Shown here: positions 12,371 through 24,599 of the stretch, piece after piece
Position numbering within the stretch: the first letter of the stretch is position 1
Layout: each line of letters begins with the position of its first letter
NCBI GenBank assembly: GCA_032871835.1
Contig: CM065301.1
Coordinates: forward strand, 76,230,069-76,294,068
Direction of reading: 5' to 3'
Length of the DNA stretch: 64,000 nt
From: Dipteronia dyeriana
Taxonomy: Eukaryota; Streptophyta; Magnoliopsida; Sapindales; Sapindaceae
Made by a program: the position numbers and the translations under genes
The notes under the pieces: generated by a model
What the model saw: the letters and a program-made list of their open reading frames with translations, nothing else
Told to the model about the DNA's origin: nothing
Database searches by the model: none

Positions 12371-13626
12371 ACAATGTGTAATATAATATATTCAATCTTA
12401 GTTAATCGGTGTACACATTTCTCTCGGTATTTATAATGAGAGGTTCAAGTCTTAAAGTACTTATATATCATATTCAGCAAAGAGATTTCAATTTGGTGTT
12501 ATAGGAATAGATTTCCGATCGTATCAGACATATAAATCATGATTTCATATATTCCCATAAACATTTGACCTAATTGGTGTACTTAGGGGTAAAGTCAGAA
12601 TTTTAACTTTATAGGGTAAATAAAAAAATAAATATTCAAGTTGACGGAAGACGAATATTCTAATTTTTTTTTTTTATAATGTAATAATATATAGCCTCAT
12701 ATGTAAATTGTAATAGTACAACAAATAAATTAATAAATAAAATAGACACAGTTATATGAATAAAACAGAATCAAAGACTCTTTTAAATATATAAAATTGT
12801 ATATAATCGAATATATACTAAGTTGTCATGTGTTTTCTATTTCAATATATATGATCAAAGAGTTTTTTAAGAAATTATCTTCCATTTTGTTACGAAACTT
12901 AATCTTGACAATACATATAATTAGAAACGATATCTATGTAGTTGTAGTTGAAAACATTTAAATAACAAACTATATAATAAATGTAGAAAAATCATTTTAA
13001 TAACCTAAAATATTTATTATTTTGTAATCTAGTGCTATAAATTATTCGATAAAGAATAAAAAGAATTTAGTTACAACCGTATAAATAAAATTGTTTAAGT
13101 GAAAAACATAGTTTTTTTTTATTAATTTATAATTTTCAACCTAAAATCTTGAAGAGTGATATAGATAGTGTGAAAAAACAAATTGAATAATTACTAATAA
13201 ACAAACTATTCAGAGTAAAGAATTGTGTTAACATAACATAAGTATTTTAATGAAATTTCTTTTTTTTTTTCATTGAAAATTAAAATTAAGGAAGGAAAAT
13301 AGGTTGACTTTATCTCCTACTTTTATGGCCAATAAAATAGGAAAGATATTAATTAATTAATTTATACTAATAATAGCATAATTTATTACCTACATACTAT
13401 AATATCAGAATTTATGTATAATAAATACATGGCCCCTATGAAGAAATGAAAAAAATGAAAGAAGCAAATATGTTTCTTTTTCCTTTTATGTTTAGATGTC
13501 ACTAGATTAGGAAAATACTATGAAAAAATAACTAGGAAAAATCCTAACTCTAATTAAGATAACCAATTCAATCAATATGGCATCCTTGCACCTACACGTA
13601 ATTTTAGTTTTTCGGTGCATTCTTAG

Positions 13627-14643
13627 CAGTTGAAGAAACAAAAGAAGCAAAATCAGGTCAGGATACCAAGAACACCAATCAATCATCATTGTCTCAACAC
13701 AACCTATATAAATGGTGGCTCTGAATAGCTGTCTATATAATGTTCGTGGCTGTTGGCCAGAGCGTGGCTATAATTTTGGGAAGATTGTACTATGTTAAAG
13801 GAGGGAAGAGCAACTGGATGGTATCACTAATACAGTTTGTAGGCTTCCCAATTCTCCTTGTCTACTACTGCATTTGCAAAAATCTCACCACAAACAGTCA
13901 CCAAATAGAACCGCGGTCTTCGTTGATCGTTGCAGCAGTTTACCTTTCAGTTGGGGAGCAATACCTTCCTGTATCTACTGTGACTCTCATTTCTGCTTCG
14001 CAATTCGCCTTCAATGCTTTCTTCTCTTTTGTCTTCAACTCGCAGAAGTTCACTTCACTGATCATCAATTGTCTAGTCCTTCTCACTATCTCTCCCATTC
14101 TTCTTATGTTTAATAACGACTCTGCCAACTCCTCCGGAGTAGTCTCCAAAGTACAATATGCCATTGGTTTTGTATGCACGGTCGTTGGAGATGCTGTGGG
14201 TGGATTGCTGCTTCCTTTAACACACCTCGCCTTTTGCAAAGTTCTAAAGAGAGGTACGTTTAAAGAGAACATGAATTTGATAATCTGTCAGGCAATAGTC
14301 GTGACTAGTGCAACCATGGTGGGACATTTTGCAAGCGAAGAATGGAAAGGTTTAACGAAAGAGATGGAAGAGTATGAACCAAGGAAGGTGTCTTACTGTC
14401 TTATATTATGCTATTACTTGGGCTGCTATAGCTTCGCAGGTTTGTTCAATTGGCGAAATTGGATTGATATTTGAGGTGTCTTCACTTTTCTGCAATGCCA
14501 TTAGTGTTTTGAGCCTCCCTGTTGTTCCAGCTCTTGCTCTGATAGTTTTCCATGACAAAATGGATGGAGGGAAGGTGATTTCTATGGTGTTGGCCATTTG
14601 GGGCATTGTTTCGTATATCTATATATCTCGAGGACGAACGTAA
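13627..14643 (+). pseudogene. Purine permease (PUP) pseudogene, copy 2, main exon
   Basis: This is a plant purine permease of the drug/metabolite transporter superfamily. After the acceptor at 13626 the frame reads VEETKEAK, then a KWWL-stop-IAVYIMF segment that begins the first membrane helix, GQSVAIILGRLYY, GFPILLVYY, QYLPVSTVTLI, KVLKRGTF, and finally WAAIASQVCSIG to SYIYISRGRT. Three lesions are visible. A TGA at 13722-13724 stands where the family has Arg (CGA to TGA). A 42-base in-frame deletion near 13950 removes 14 residues of a membrane helix relative to copy 1. About 7 extra bases near 14398-14405 shift the frame, so the intact C-terminal helices from about 14415 are read in another frame. 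Starting at the Met at 13740 would skip the first lesion only. Confidence 0.85.
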
Positions 14644-14649
14644 GTCCAA

Positions 14650-15130
14650 GACTAATACGTCGATAACAAATGAGTAAGGCTTCTGCATATTAAGCTGTGA
14701 GCCTGTGATCAATGCGTACATGAATGAAAACTTCCATCCCATAAATTCCTTCTGCTAGTAACATGTTTACAAGTTTACCGAGCAAAATTAAATGGTCAAA
14801 TGAGACTATTTTCACGATGGTGACTGGGGATTGTGAAGCAGCCAATTGTGAATTGTCAGGAAAGATATACACATGAAAATTGACGTGACATGCTATCTCA
14901 ATCTTAAAAAAAATTCATGGACATGCCATCATTGTCTATAAACAAAATTGTGGAAATGGAATTATGTTTGAAAGAGCAAAAGTGTCCCCTCGTTTTTCTT
15001 GCAAACACGTCTGTTTTTAAAGTTTACTTTGCATGGAATAGCCTCTGATGGACTAAAATACCATTTCCACTTAAAAGAACCGTACTGACGAAATTACCCA
15101 CCAAAATTTCTCTTTGACGAAACAACCCTT
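14650..15130. other. 3' flank of PUP copy 2 and spacer
   Basis: 14730-14955 aligns with the displaced flank of copy 1 at 8787-9140. The rest has no coding match. A stretch near 14970-15070 resembles the end of a DNA transposon, without a partner end that I can find. Confidence 0.5.
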
Positions 15131-15259
15131 ACAATCCAATTCATTTTCAGAAGTGGGGATTTTTTTTTCCTCAGACGACCTTCTTCATCGCCATTCCTGT
15201 TCTTGAAAACAAAGACGTATCAATAATAATTTTAAAGAGTGAGTTTCAAGCTTGTTGAA

Positions 15260-15317
15260 ATGGCGTTGTTTGGAAAGTTCTTTTACAGGAAGCCGCCTGA
15301 TGGGCTGCTCGAGATGT
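15260..15317 (+). pseudogene. Type II formin N-terminal exon fragment
   Basis: An ATG at 15260 opens MALFGKFFYRKPPDGLLEM, followed by GTATGA, a possible splice donor. The MALF-KFF-RKPPDGLLEI start is the hallmark of plant class II formins, whose N-terminal PTEN-like domain binds membrane lipids before the actin-nucleating FH1-FH2 part. About 130 bases of upstream leader-like DNA are also present. None of the following formin exons (VYVFDCCF region, FH1, FH2) is found within the window, so this is an orphan piece, either captured by a transposon or left by a rearrangement. Family recognition rests on about 19 residues. Confidence 0.6.
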
Positions 15318-15589
15318 ATGACAGAGATTACTGTTTTTATTCTCTCTACGTTTTTAGTTCAATGTTGATTCATTCAATTTTTGGATTTTGAAATTTTTTC
15401 AATTTTGCTTCTCTACGCTGCGTTTTTGCAGCTAGGAATCGGAAACAATACACTTATTTTTAATTGCCTTTTATATTTAGAATGGACTAGGAATTGAGTT
15501 TCAGTTGTCCAAGCTTTTTATCCGTTGAGTGTCCTTGTCCAAGCATCCATCATCAATGATGCCAGCAAAACTACAAGACAGAATTGAAA

Positions 15590-15760
15590 CTCATTTTTTT
15601 TTTTTAAATCAGAGCACTCTTATTAAAAGAGGCACCAAGCCAGGAAACACAAAACAAGACTCCTTAGAACAGAAAAGCACTGCAGGAGCCAGAACACCCA
15701 GCAGGACAGGGGACAAAACCAAAAAAAAACAACAACCATGAAACACAAACGACATCCAAC
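15590..15760 (-). mobile_element. LINE 3' tail fragment
   Basis: A poly-T run at about 15594-15605 followed by ATAAGAGTGC-like DNA and a reversed CCAGGAAAC-motif is the reverse complement of a plant L1-type 3' end with poly-A. A closely similar reversed tail is at 29605-29790. It lies between the formin and carboxypeptidase fragments. Confidence 0.5.
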
Positions 15761-15851
15761 GGAGGAGTCTGAAGAGAAAACAATAGATAGATGGGGAGCA
15801 AAACCCTTTTATCCGTTTATGGGATTTCGATTTAGCCGTGAAATTTCTGGG

Positions 15852-15959
15852 TTTTGTTCTACTAGAACTGGTATTATTAGTGATAGCTGTCTGTGGTGGA
15901 AACCCTGTGAAAACACTTCCAGGTTATAATGGTGATCTACCCTTCACTCTTGAAACTGG
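15852..15959 (+). pseudogene. Serine carboxypeptidase-like (SCPL) exon 1 fragment
   Basis: The frame reads a hydrophobic LVLLVIAVCGG signal-like segment and then PVKTLPGYNGDLPFTLETG, ending at the donor G-GTAAAT at 15960. The V-LPGF-G-LPF-LETG segment is the conserved mature N terminus of plant SCPL proteins (hydrolases and acyltransferases of the secretory route), and exon 1 of that family typically ends in this glycine codon. There is no in-frame Met upstream before a TAG at about 15783, so the normal start is lost. No SCPL exon 2 (GGPG region) was found on either side of the retroelement that begins at 16174. Confidence 0.65.
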
Positions 15960-16173
15960 GTAAATCTTTAATTTCCAATTTATTGATTATATGTATAGAT
16001 ATGGAGTCATTGTTGGTGGTCTTCCTTCATGCTTTCTAAACTTTAAAAGTATCATATGCCCTAATAATGCTAATTATCATCCCGATACATTTATATATAT
16101 ATGAAAAATTATATATCTATATGACTAAGTGGTGTAATAATTTGCCAGCATTTTACATAATAATAAAAGTATT

Positions 16174-18343
16174 TGAAAGTTTTCTATAGAGTGTGTGTCT
16201 AATAACCTAAAGGGAGTGAATAAGTTATTAATCAAGTCAATTACCAATTTTTCTTGATTAGTCAATATTCAATATTCATCCAACAAAACAAACATATAAT
16301 ATCAAGTGTAAAGTGCAGAAATATAAATAACACAAAATGTATGCGCGGAAACCCTCCAAACGGGAAAAACCCATGGGCTGTTGAGTGAGCCACACTCGAT
16401 CGCAGAAATCCACTATATAAGTAAAAAGTTATACCCTCAAGTGATAATCAGACTCTCACTCTCGATAACCTCAGGTTATGGTCACTACCACTCACCACTC
16501 TTGGTTCAATCCCTAGGATATCCCCTGATCAACTACTCTTGGCAAGAGCACCTCCTACTCTACCCCTCGGGCCTTTTATAGTGGCACCCGATCAATTGCT
16601 TGCCAACCTACCCTTGGCTGTAAGACTTGACTTGCTTGTGCAACTTCACTGAGAAGCCACAAGACTTTGACTCTATGAAGAGTATACGGTCTAAGTGTAT
16701 ATATGACACTATGCTCAAATGCAATAATGTGTAAGACCAAACACAAAATGCTTAACTAGATGTTATAATACAATTCAACATCCTAGTTATCAAATAATAT
16801 ATACATGCCCATATAAAAGGGCTCAATCAGAGGTAGATAAAATCTAACAACCTAATTGTCAATTAAGTCCAATCAACACAAGTTGTCAACATATAATCAA
16901 GGACAATATGTTTGCAATTAATAAATGCAATTAATGAGGCTTACACATAAATGTTCATGAACTAGACTAGATGCACTAGGCAATCCTAATCATCAATTAA
17001 GCATACATGAGCATATATAGATTAGCTATTTAGGTAAAACAGCCTAATTATGCAAGCTATCACAATACAACAACCCAAACATCAACAACAATCTCTACTT
17101 GTAATAAAAATCCTAATCTAGAGGCATACAATTCATACAAGAGATATCTTGTTAAGCTAGAACACAAGAATGATGAATATGGTGTTTTACTTACCAAGTT
17201 ACATGTGTTGATGAAGACCCATGCTAAGAAACATCCTAGATGTAGCTAGATGATGTTTGTTTCATGAAAGGATGATGAGTTTTGGGTTTGGAGAGTTAAA
17301 TAATAACTCTTAGAGCTTCTCTCTCAAAGGAAATACTTTCTCACACTAAAAAATGGTTTAGAATCTCTAAAAAAAGAGTGAGGAAGAAAATGACATATAA
17401 ATATGAGTCATAGAGCAAAACTACATCGTTTTGAAAAATGACTAAAATTTAATCAGTGCGTTGGTCGACAAACGTCACACCAGCACACACCTACTGTCCA
17501 AGAGGCATTGGTGAGGGCTCTTGTGGACTGGCGCAGCCGTAACAGCGCAACAACCCGAGATTCGAGCGACCCAAAACTTGACCAAACGATATTAAAACCT
17601 TTCCTATAATATACCATTGGAAATGTATGGAAGTCTACTTTCTACTTCAATTTATAAAACATGATTTGGATATCTGTAGAAAGGGTTATGGTCATTTAAG
17701 TGACCAAAGTTCAGAAACAGACAACAACAGAGTTGTCATGTTTTTATGGTCACTTTAGAGATTTCAAAACCAATACAAACGGTCATGAAATATTACGAAT
17801 AATATACCGTTGAAAATGTATGGGTGTCTAGTTTGTACAATATTTTTAATACTCATTTTGAATCATTGTATAAAAAGATATGATCACAAGACCATACAAA
17901 TGTCAGTTTTGAAAAACATTTAAATCATTAAAATACACTATTTTGAAACTAGACACCTTACTCCATATAACCAAACCAAGAGAAGAATGAGACCTTCTCA
18001 TATGGTCACTCAACGCGCTAAAACAAGCACACCATTGTGCAAGCGCGAACACAACACAATACAATACTTAAATCTATAAATGAAGTGCAAGTGTGATTGT
18101 GTAGAGATGCACACATATAAACAATATCAACACAAATGCCAGATCAACAAAGTACGCATGAGGTGTGTGTGTGCACCTAAACTCTTCAAGAGAAAAAGTC
18201 AAGTTAATATACATTTTGCTCTTGAAGTCATGGAGATGTTTGGAAGCTTGCCAATGAGGACCTAAGCTACCCATTACACAATCATCCTCAATGTGGTGTG
18301 GTTTGTTATGAAATAATCCAATCATAAAATCGAGGTCCTTACA
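16174..18343 (-). repeat. LTR (left) of the gag-only element
   Basis: 2170 bases, beginning TGAAAGTTTTC and ending GGTCCTTACA, near-identical to 20962-23145 apart from scattered substitutions and small indels. Confidence 0.92.
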
Positions 18344-20961
18344 ATCTCCCCCTTTGACTATTTTATGACAAAACAGCCACTCATAAATAAATCCTCACAA
18401 GACAAATAAAGCTATTGTCCAAGAGATTAATTCTACATTACAAAAGAGATCCTACAATATAAATCTTCAATATCTTCAATCTCTTTGTAGAATTATCATT
18501 GTACAACACACAATAGCAAGAAGTACTTTCCATGAACAAGTGCATGTGAGGTGAACAAACATAAAAAGCAATTGCACTCAATAAAGCAATATAAACAAAT
18601 GCATGTGCAATGCTCCCCCTAAATGGGTTACTCTCTCTCAAAATCTCTCCTCAAAGCATAACCAATGCTCCCCCTATATTTCTCAAGACTTCTCCCTCTT
18701 TTTATCATGAGATAGGCAAAGGAGCTCCCCCTATCGAGTTGCTTTAGAAAAGAGAGCTATTAGCACAAGAACATTGCATAATCATATACACAAACTTTAT
18801 GAAACTTAAATAATTGAGAGAGATTCAAGGAGTTTTATTTAAAGAAAGTGTGTGAAATTGTTGCTTTACAAGCAAGACATGTTGCATTCAAATCCAAAAC
18901 AAGTGGTATTTGGCAAAACAAACATCAAAAGGGTTTCCAAAAGAATTCAAACCAATTTTTACCCCTTTGTCATAAGCAAACAAGATATAGTTTCAAAAAT
19001 TTGACAATAAAGCAACTATATCAATCCTTAAAGGCAAATCAAGACATGAGCGACTATTGCACCCTTTTTGGTTTTTTCGGATAATTATCCATATGATAGT
19101 AGTCTTGTTTCACCATTAAGAAAAGAGAGAAGACTAATTTGGATATAAAATCCTTATTAATTGCATGGATACAAGATCCTTATTGATTAGTCTACTCATT
19201 TGTACTCACACACATTTGCATTAAAGCAATCAAACTCAATTCATGCATGTCATTTTAAGCATGTCATAAAAAGCAAGTTCACATGTCATGGAGATAAATT
19301 ATAGGTCATTCAAATGTACTTTCCCAATTAATTCTCCTAGTCCAAAAATACACTTTTGAACATAAATATGACATGGATTGCAAGTAAAGCAATGGTGCAC
19401 ACTTATTAAAAGAAACATATAAGTATATATGTGCAACCAAGAATCACAAGCAATTAATAAAAGAACATAAAATTAATCAACTTTTTGCTTATAACAAATC
19501 ATGCAAGTTCGTTCTCTTTGCTTGAGCTCCCCAAATGGAATCAAATCCAACCAAGTCAATGGGAGGCATGAGCCCCTAGAGATCTATGGGTGATATGTTA
19601 GCATAATAGCATGCATGTTCATTCTTTTTAATCCAAATCCACCTAGGTGATATATTTTCATTCCTAGTGGTCAAAGACATTTTTCTAAGTTCACTAGGTT
19701 CATACAAGCTAGCCCTCTTTTTCAACTGTTTATCTTTAATGCTCTCTAACCTACACCTCTCAATATATTTAAAGCACTTTGGTCTTAAGTGACCAATCAT
19801 ACCATAAAAATTACAATTAGGTACAAAGGAAGAAATTATACCATTGCATTGTGATCTCATCGAGGCATCGCCATGTTGATGAGGTTGTCTTGATGATACA
19901 CTGGTTGGCTTCTCCTTAGAACTTAAGCTTTGTGGTCTAGCTTGTTGAGGTGGATGAGCCGGTCGATCATGCCTTTTTGGCTGAGGAAGGTTTGGAAGTG
20001 GAGCTCTTGATTGTTGAGATCTAGCTTCATTCTTCATCGGCACCTTCACTTGGCCATTCTTCGATGACTCTCCAAGATCAATCTTCCTCCTAGGATGATA
20101 TGGAGGTGAAGCTCTTCTCTTGCCTTGAGCTTGAGGTTGATTGAACTTGGCCTTCTTTAATTCTTCAAGGCACCTCATCTCTCTTTCCTTGACAATCTTC
20201 AAGAATTTTTCTTTGTTGGTAAGCTCATCCTTCATTGCCTTTATTCATTGGTGGCAATCTTCAATCTCCTTCTCATAAATGGACACATCAATCTTGTCCA
20301 CCATTAAGGAGTCATCAATGGAGGTCTCCATCTTTATGGTCTTCAATTTGGAGATAAGAATGGAGATATCTTCCATTTGCTCATCCATGATCTCTTTGTA
20401 CCGATGAAGTTGATTTTGTCAATTTTGCTTGCTATCTTCAAGAGTACGGATCTTTTCCTCTGAGGAAATCTTCCACATTCTCAAAGTATTATTCTCTTTA
20501 GAGAGCTCTTCATTTTGCTTGAAGACTTTGAGAAGGGTCACTTGACATTCCTCAATCGAGTCAATTCCCTCATCAAGACCTTTGCCTTGGTCACTTGTTA
20601 CCATACCAAAATCTTCCACATAGGAAGCACCCAAGGCCGTGAAGTTAATCACATGCTCTTCACTATTCTTGAGCAAGGTCTTCTTGTTTTCCTCCTTCAC
20701 TTTGGAGGTCATATTCTTCTTATGAGATTTTGTGAATCTCCTAAATCTCTCAACCATGGGAGTCATCTCCTTATCGGAGTCATATTCCTCCCTCTCAACC
20801 TTGGAGGTCAAATCTCCCTCTAACATCTCAATGCCACTCATAGTGTTTAATGAATGAGATGAATAAAAATGAATGCAACAATCAAACGCAAACAAATGCA
20901 AGACACACAAACAAGAGCTTGGATCACCTAAGTATGTCTAGGAACCCCCTCTGATACCAAT
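18344..20961 (-). other. Interior of the gag-only element
   Basis: It holds the gag-like frames at 19576-20910. The remaining part, 18344-19575, has the multiple polypurine tracts and no frame I recognise. No pol domain of any kind is seen on either strand. Confidence 0.75.
19576..20910 (-). pseudogene. Gag-like region of the Sirevirus-like element
   Basis: Two frames, 20910-20419 and 20235-19576, separated by stops. The first contains a polar, glutamate/lysine-rich stretch with heptad-like leucines (VTLLKVFKQNEELSKENN) that fits a coiled coil. The second has a basic, proline/glutamine-rich linker and one zinc-knuckle relic, CNFYGMIGHLRPKC, in which the second cysteine of the CX2CX4HX4C pattern is Tyr. 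Such a knuckle binds retroelement RNA in intact Gag. The reading-frame breaks and the lost cysteine make this copy unlikely to yield working Gag. Confidence 0.75.
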
Positions 20962-23145
20962 TGAAAATTTTCTATAAAGTGTGTGTCTAATAACCTAGAG
21001 AGGGGGTGCATAGGTTATTAATCAAGTCAATTACCAATTTTTCTTGATTAGTTATTAGTCAATATTCAATATTCCCAACAAAACAAACATACAACATCAA
21101 GTGTAAAGTGCGGGAATATAAATAACACAAGATGTATATGTGGAAACCCTTCAAAAGGGAAAAAATCACTGGCTGTTGAGTGAGCCACTCGATCGTAAAA
21201 ATCCACTATATGAGTAAAAAGTTACACCCTCAAGTGATACTCGGACTCCCACTCTCGACAACCTTAGGTTATGGCCACTACCACTCACCACTTTTGGTTC
21301 AGTCCCTAGTGATATCCCCTGATCAACTACTCTTGACATGAGCACCTCCTACTCTACCCCTCGGGCCTTTTACAGTGGCACCCGATCAATTGCTTGCCAA
21401 CCTACCCTTGGTTGCAAGACTTGACTTGCTTGTGCAACTTCATTGAAAAGCCACAAGACTTTGACTCTATGAAGAGTATACGGTCTAAGTTTATATATGA
21501 CACTATGCTCAAATGCAATAATGTATAAGACCAAACACAAAATGCTTAACTAGATGTTATAATACAATTCAACATCCTAGTTATCAAATAATGCCTACAT
21601 GCCCATATATAAGGACTCAATCAGATGTAGATAAAATCTAACAACCTAATTGTCAATTAAGTCCAATCAACACAAGTTGTCACAACATATAATCAAGGAC
21701 AATATATTTGCAATCAATAAATGCAATCAATGAGGCATACACATAAATGTTCATGAACTAGACTAGATGCACTAGGCAATCCTAATCATCAATTAAGCAT
21801 ACATGAACATATATAGATTAGCAATATAGGTAAAACAACCTAATTATGCAAGCTATCACAATACAACAACCCAAACATCAACACCAATCTCTACTTGTAA
21901 TAAAAATCCTAATCTAGAGGCATACAAGTCATACAAGAGATAACTTGTTAAGCTAGAACACAAGAATGATGAATATGATGTTCTACTTACCAAGTTACAT
22001 GTGTTGATGAAGATCCATGCTAAGAAAGATGTAGCTAGATGATGTTTGTTTCATGAAAGGATGATGGGTTTTGGGTTTGGAGAGTTAAATAATAACTCTT
22101 GGAGCTTTTCTCTCAAAGGAAATACTTTCTCACACTAAAAAATGGTTTAGAAACTCTGAAAAACGAGTGAGGAAGAAGATGGCATATTAATATGAGCCCT
22201 AGAGCAAAACTACATCATTTTGAAAAATACCTGAAATTTACTCAGTGCCTTGGTGAGCTGCCCTGGTTGACAAGTGCCACACCAGTGCACACCTATTGTC
22301 CAAGAGGCACTGGTAAGGGCACTTGTGGACTGGGGTATCCATAACAATGCAATAACCCGAGATTCGAGCGATCCAAAACTGGACCAAACGATATTGAAAC
22401 CTTTCCTATAATATACCATTGGAAAGGTCTGGAAGTCTAATTTCCACTTCAATTTATAAAACATGATTTGGATGTATGTAGAAAGAGTTATGGTTATTTA
22501 AGTGACCAAAGCTCCGAAACGGACAACAACAGAGTTGCCCTGTTTTTGTGGTCGTTATGAAGATTTCAAAACCAATCCAAACGGTCATGAAATATTACGA
22601 ATAATATACCATTGGAAATTATGGGTGTCTAGTTTGTATAGAAAGTTTCAAAACTCATTTTGAATAATTGTATAAATATATATGGTTACAAGACCATACA
22701 AAGGTCAGTTTTGAAAAACATTTAAATCATTAAAATACACTCTTTTGAAACTAGACATCTTACTCCATATAACCAAACCAAGAGAAGAATGAGACCTTCT
22801 CATATGGTCACTCAACGAGCTAAAACAAGCACACCATCGTGCAAGCACGAACACAACACAATACCATACTTAAATCTATAAATGAAGTGCAAGTGTGATT
22901 GTGAAGAGATGTACACATATAAACAATATCAACACAAATGGAAGATCAACAAAGTACGCATGAGGTGTGTGTGTGCGCCTAAACTCTTCAAGAGACAAAG
23001 TCAAGTGAATATACCTTTTGCTCTTGAAGTCATGAAGATGCTTGGAAGCTTGCCAATGAGGACCTAAGCTACCCATTACACAATCATCCCCAATGTGGTG
23101 TGGTTTGTCATGAAATAAGTCAATCATAAAATCGAGGTCCTTACA
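20962..23145 (-). repeat. LTR (right) of the gag-only element
   Basis: 2184 bases, partner of 16174-18343. It borders the primer-binding site at about 20948-20961 and the GTATT target copy at 23146-23150. Confidence 0.92.
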
Positions 23146-23150
23146 GTATT

Positions 23151-23725
23151 TAACATTTTCAATGAGTAATAACTCTTGAATTATCATGGTATAATGCGGC
23201 TCGTGGGTATATGATACTTATTTGGCCTAATAATATACATGTTTATATATATAATTTTTTGAATTACTATGCATACCACTACAGTTTGATAATAATTTCT
23301 TAGTTTCGAATAGCCATACTGAATCTATCTTATTGGTATGTAATTTTCTTAATATCAATTATTTTTTTTCTTTTTGGAATCACAAATTAGTGTAGGAAAA
23401 AAGTAAAAAAAAAAAAAACTATACAATTATAATTATTAAGTTTGAACGTTGGATTTTTTTAAAGTGTGAATATTTGATAAACCATTTTCCAATAACTAGT
23501 AATATTTTTAAAAAATATATCATATTATTTTTAAAGTTGAAAGTTGAAACCTGTTGAATATTTTGTTCATAATTTGTCATAAATCCATTTCCATAAAAAA
23601 TAATTATATTAAAAAAATTGTTAATGAAAAACAACAAGGTTCTGATTCTTCTTTAAAACCAAATAAAAAAAAAGTTCCCGTATTTACGAAATTGTGTTTT
23701 TTTTAATTCTTCATAAATTTAATAA
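23151..23725. other. Spacer between the retroelement and the UMP synthase promoter
   Basis: AT-rich DNA with homopolymer runs. No coding match was found, and no continuation of the carboxypeptidase-like gene. Confidence 0.5.
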
Positions 23726-23855
23726 ATAACAAAATAATATATATAAAAAAGAACCCTATTGAGTATTGAGAGCTAGTGTTGTCACTGTATTAGTGTTCAC
23801 TGCTCACATTTCACAACCTTCTTCTTCTTCTTCACTCCAAAAACAATGAGCAATA
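23726..23855 (+). promoter_or_regulatory. UMP synthase core promoter and 5' leader
   Basis: A TATA-like TAATATATATAAAAAAG lies near 23733, about 110 bases before the start codon, followed by a CTT-rich leader (CTTCTTCTTCTTCTTC at about 23820), a common plant 5' UTR feature. An upstream ATG at 23846 is out of frame. Retained promoter and introns show that this locus is not a processed copy. Confidence 0.5.
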
Positions 23856-24156
23856 ATGTCATCAACTGTGATTGAGTCTTTGATTCTGCAACTACACGAG
23901 ATCTCAGCTCTCAAGTTCGGTAACTTCAAGCTCAAATCTGGTATATTCTCTCTGATATACATCGACCTCCGTCTCATCGTCTCCTACCCTTCCCTTCTCC
24001 ACCAAATATCTCAAATCCTAATCTCATCCCTCCATTCCTCCATCAAATACAACGTTGTCTACGTCATCCCCTACACCGCCCTTCGTATCGCCACCTGCGT
24101 ATCCACCTCCAATGACGTCCCTATGCTCATACACCGCAAGGAGATCAAGAACTATG

Positions 24157-24508
24157 TGATGGGTATTAGAGTGTATATTTTGAACATGAACAACAAGAGA
24201 ATTTCTAAACAACTTGGAGTACGTATCTCTTTTTTTGTATTATCTCTGATTGTCGCTTGATGAATAACTAGTTCATCACCTAGCTATTTATACTAGTCCA
24301 TAAACTGTTCTAGAGAGTGCATATTACTAAGCACTTCCTTGATACACATACATACATAGCACTTGGCCTCTTTGGAACTCTCAATACATGGTTCCTATCC
24401 CATACATGAATCTCCCCTACATAGATTCTAGCAATACATGGAATCAACTAATACAAGCATTTAGTAAAACTAGAACACTAAATGCTCCTTGAAAAATTCA
24501 TTAACTTA
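24157..24508 (-). repeat. LTR (left) of the copia element in UMP synthase exon 1
   Basis: Begins TGATGGGTATTAGAG and matches 28424-28771 with few differences. The inner end is uncertain by a few bases. Confidence 0.88.
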
Positions 24509-24599
24509 CTCCTCCTTAATATGTTTTCCAGTAACTCCAAGCATATTTATGAGAAACTGAAATTTGTTCTTTGGGAGTGCTTTTGTGAAAATGTCTACC

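Larger units (their letters stand above)
9741..13626 (+). other. Proposed intron 1 of PUP copy 2
   Basis: This AT-rich stretch lies between the GTGAGT donor at 9741 and a pyrimidine-rich acceptor ending TTCTTAG at 13626. It contains a GA tract (about 10737-10759), a large fold-back element (11195-12065), and the duplicated flank 12246-12370. No coding exon is visible. The segment at about 10108-10215 reads like the end of a DNA transposon, but I could not find its partner end. Confidence 0.5.
16174..23145 (-). mobile_element. Non-autonomous LTR element with gag only, Sirevirus-like
   Basis: This is a complete element: LTRs 16174-18343 and 20962-23145 both begin TG and end CA, with a perfect GTATT target duplication at 16169-16173 and 23146-23150. 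The primer-binding site for initiator-Met tRNA (TTGGTATCAGAGGG on the minus strand) lies at about 20948-20961, and a polypurine tract (AAAGGGGGAGATTG, minus) abuts the LTR at 18343. The 2.6 kb interior holds a gag-like region but no protease, integrase or reverse transcriptase. Four AGGGGGAG tracts (minus) lie at 18346-18353, 18613-18620, 18668-18675 and 18725-18732; repeated polypurine tracts and a coiled-coil Gag are described for Sireviruses, a copia lineage. The lineage call is inference. It must depend on a partner element for mobility. Confidence 0.85.

Noticed and set aside
13940..14272. 110-codon minus-strand frame
   Set aside because: Antisense shadow of the purine permease exon; no family resemblance.
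18074..18325. Frames repeated at 18074-18325 and 22876-23187
   Set aside because: Matching chance frames in the two LTRs of one element.
24024..24212. Minus-strand glycine/aspartate-rich frame
   Set aside because: Shadow of the UMP synthase exon on the other strand.
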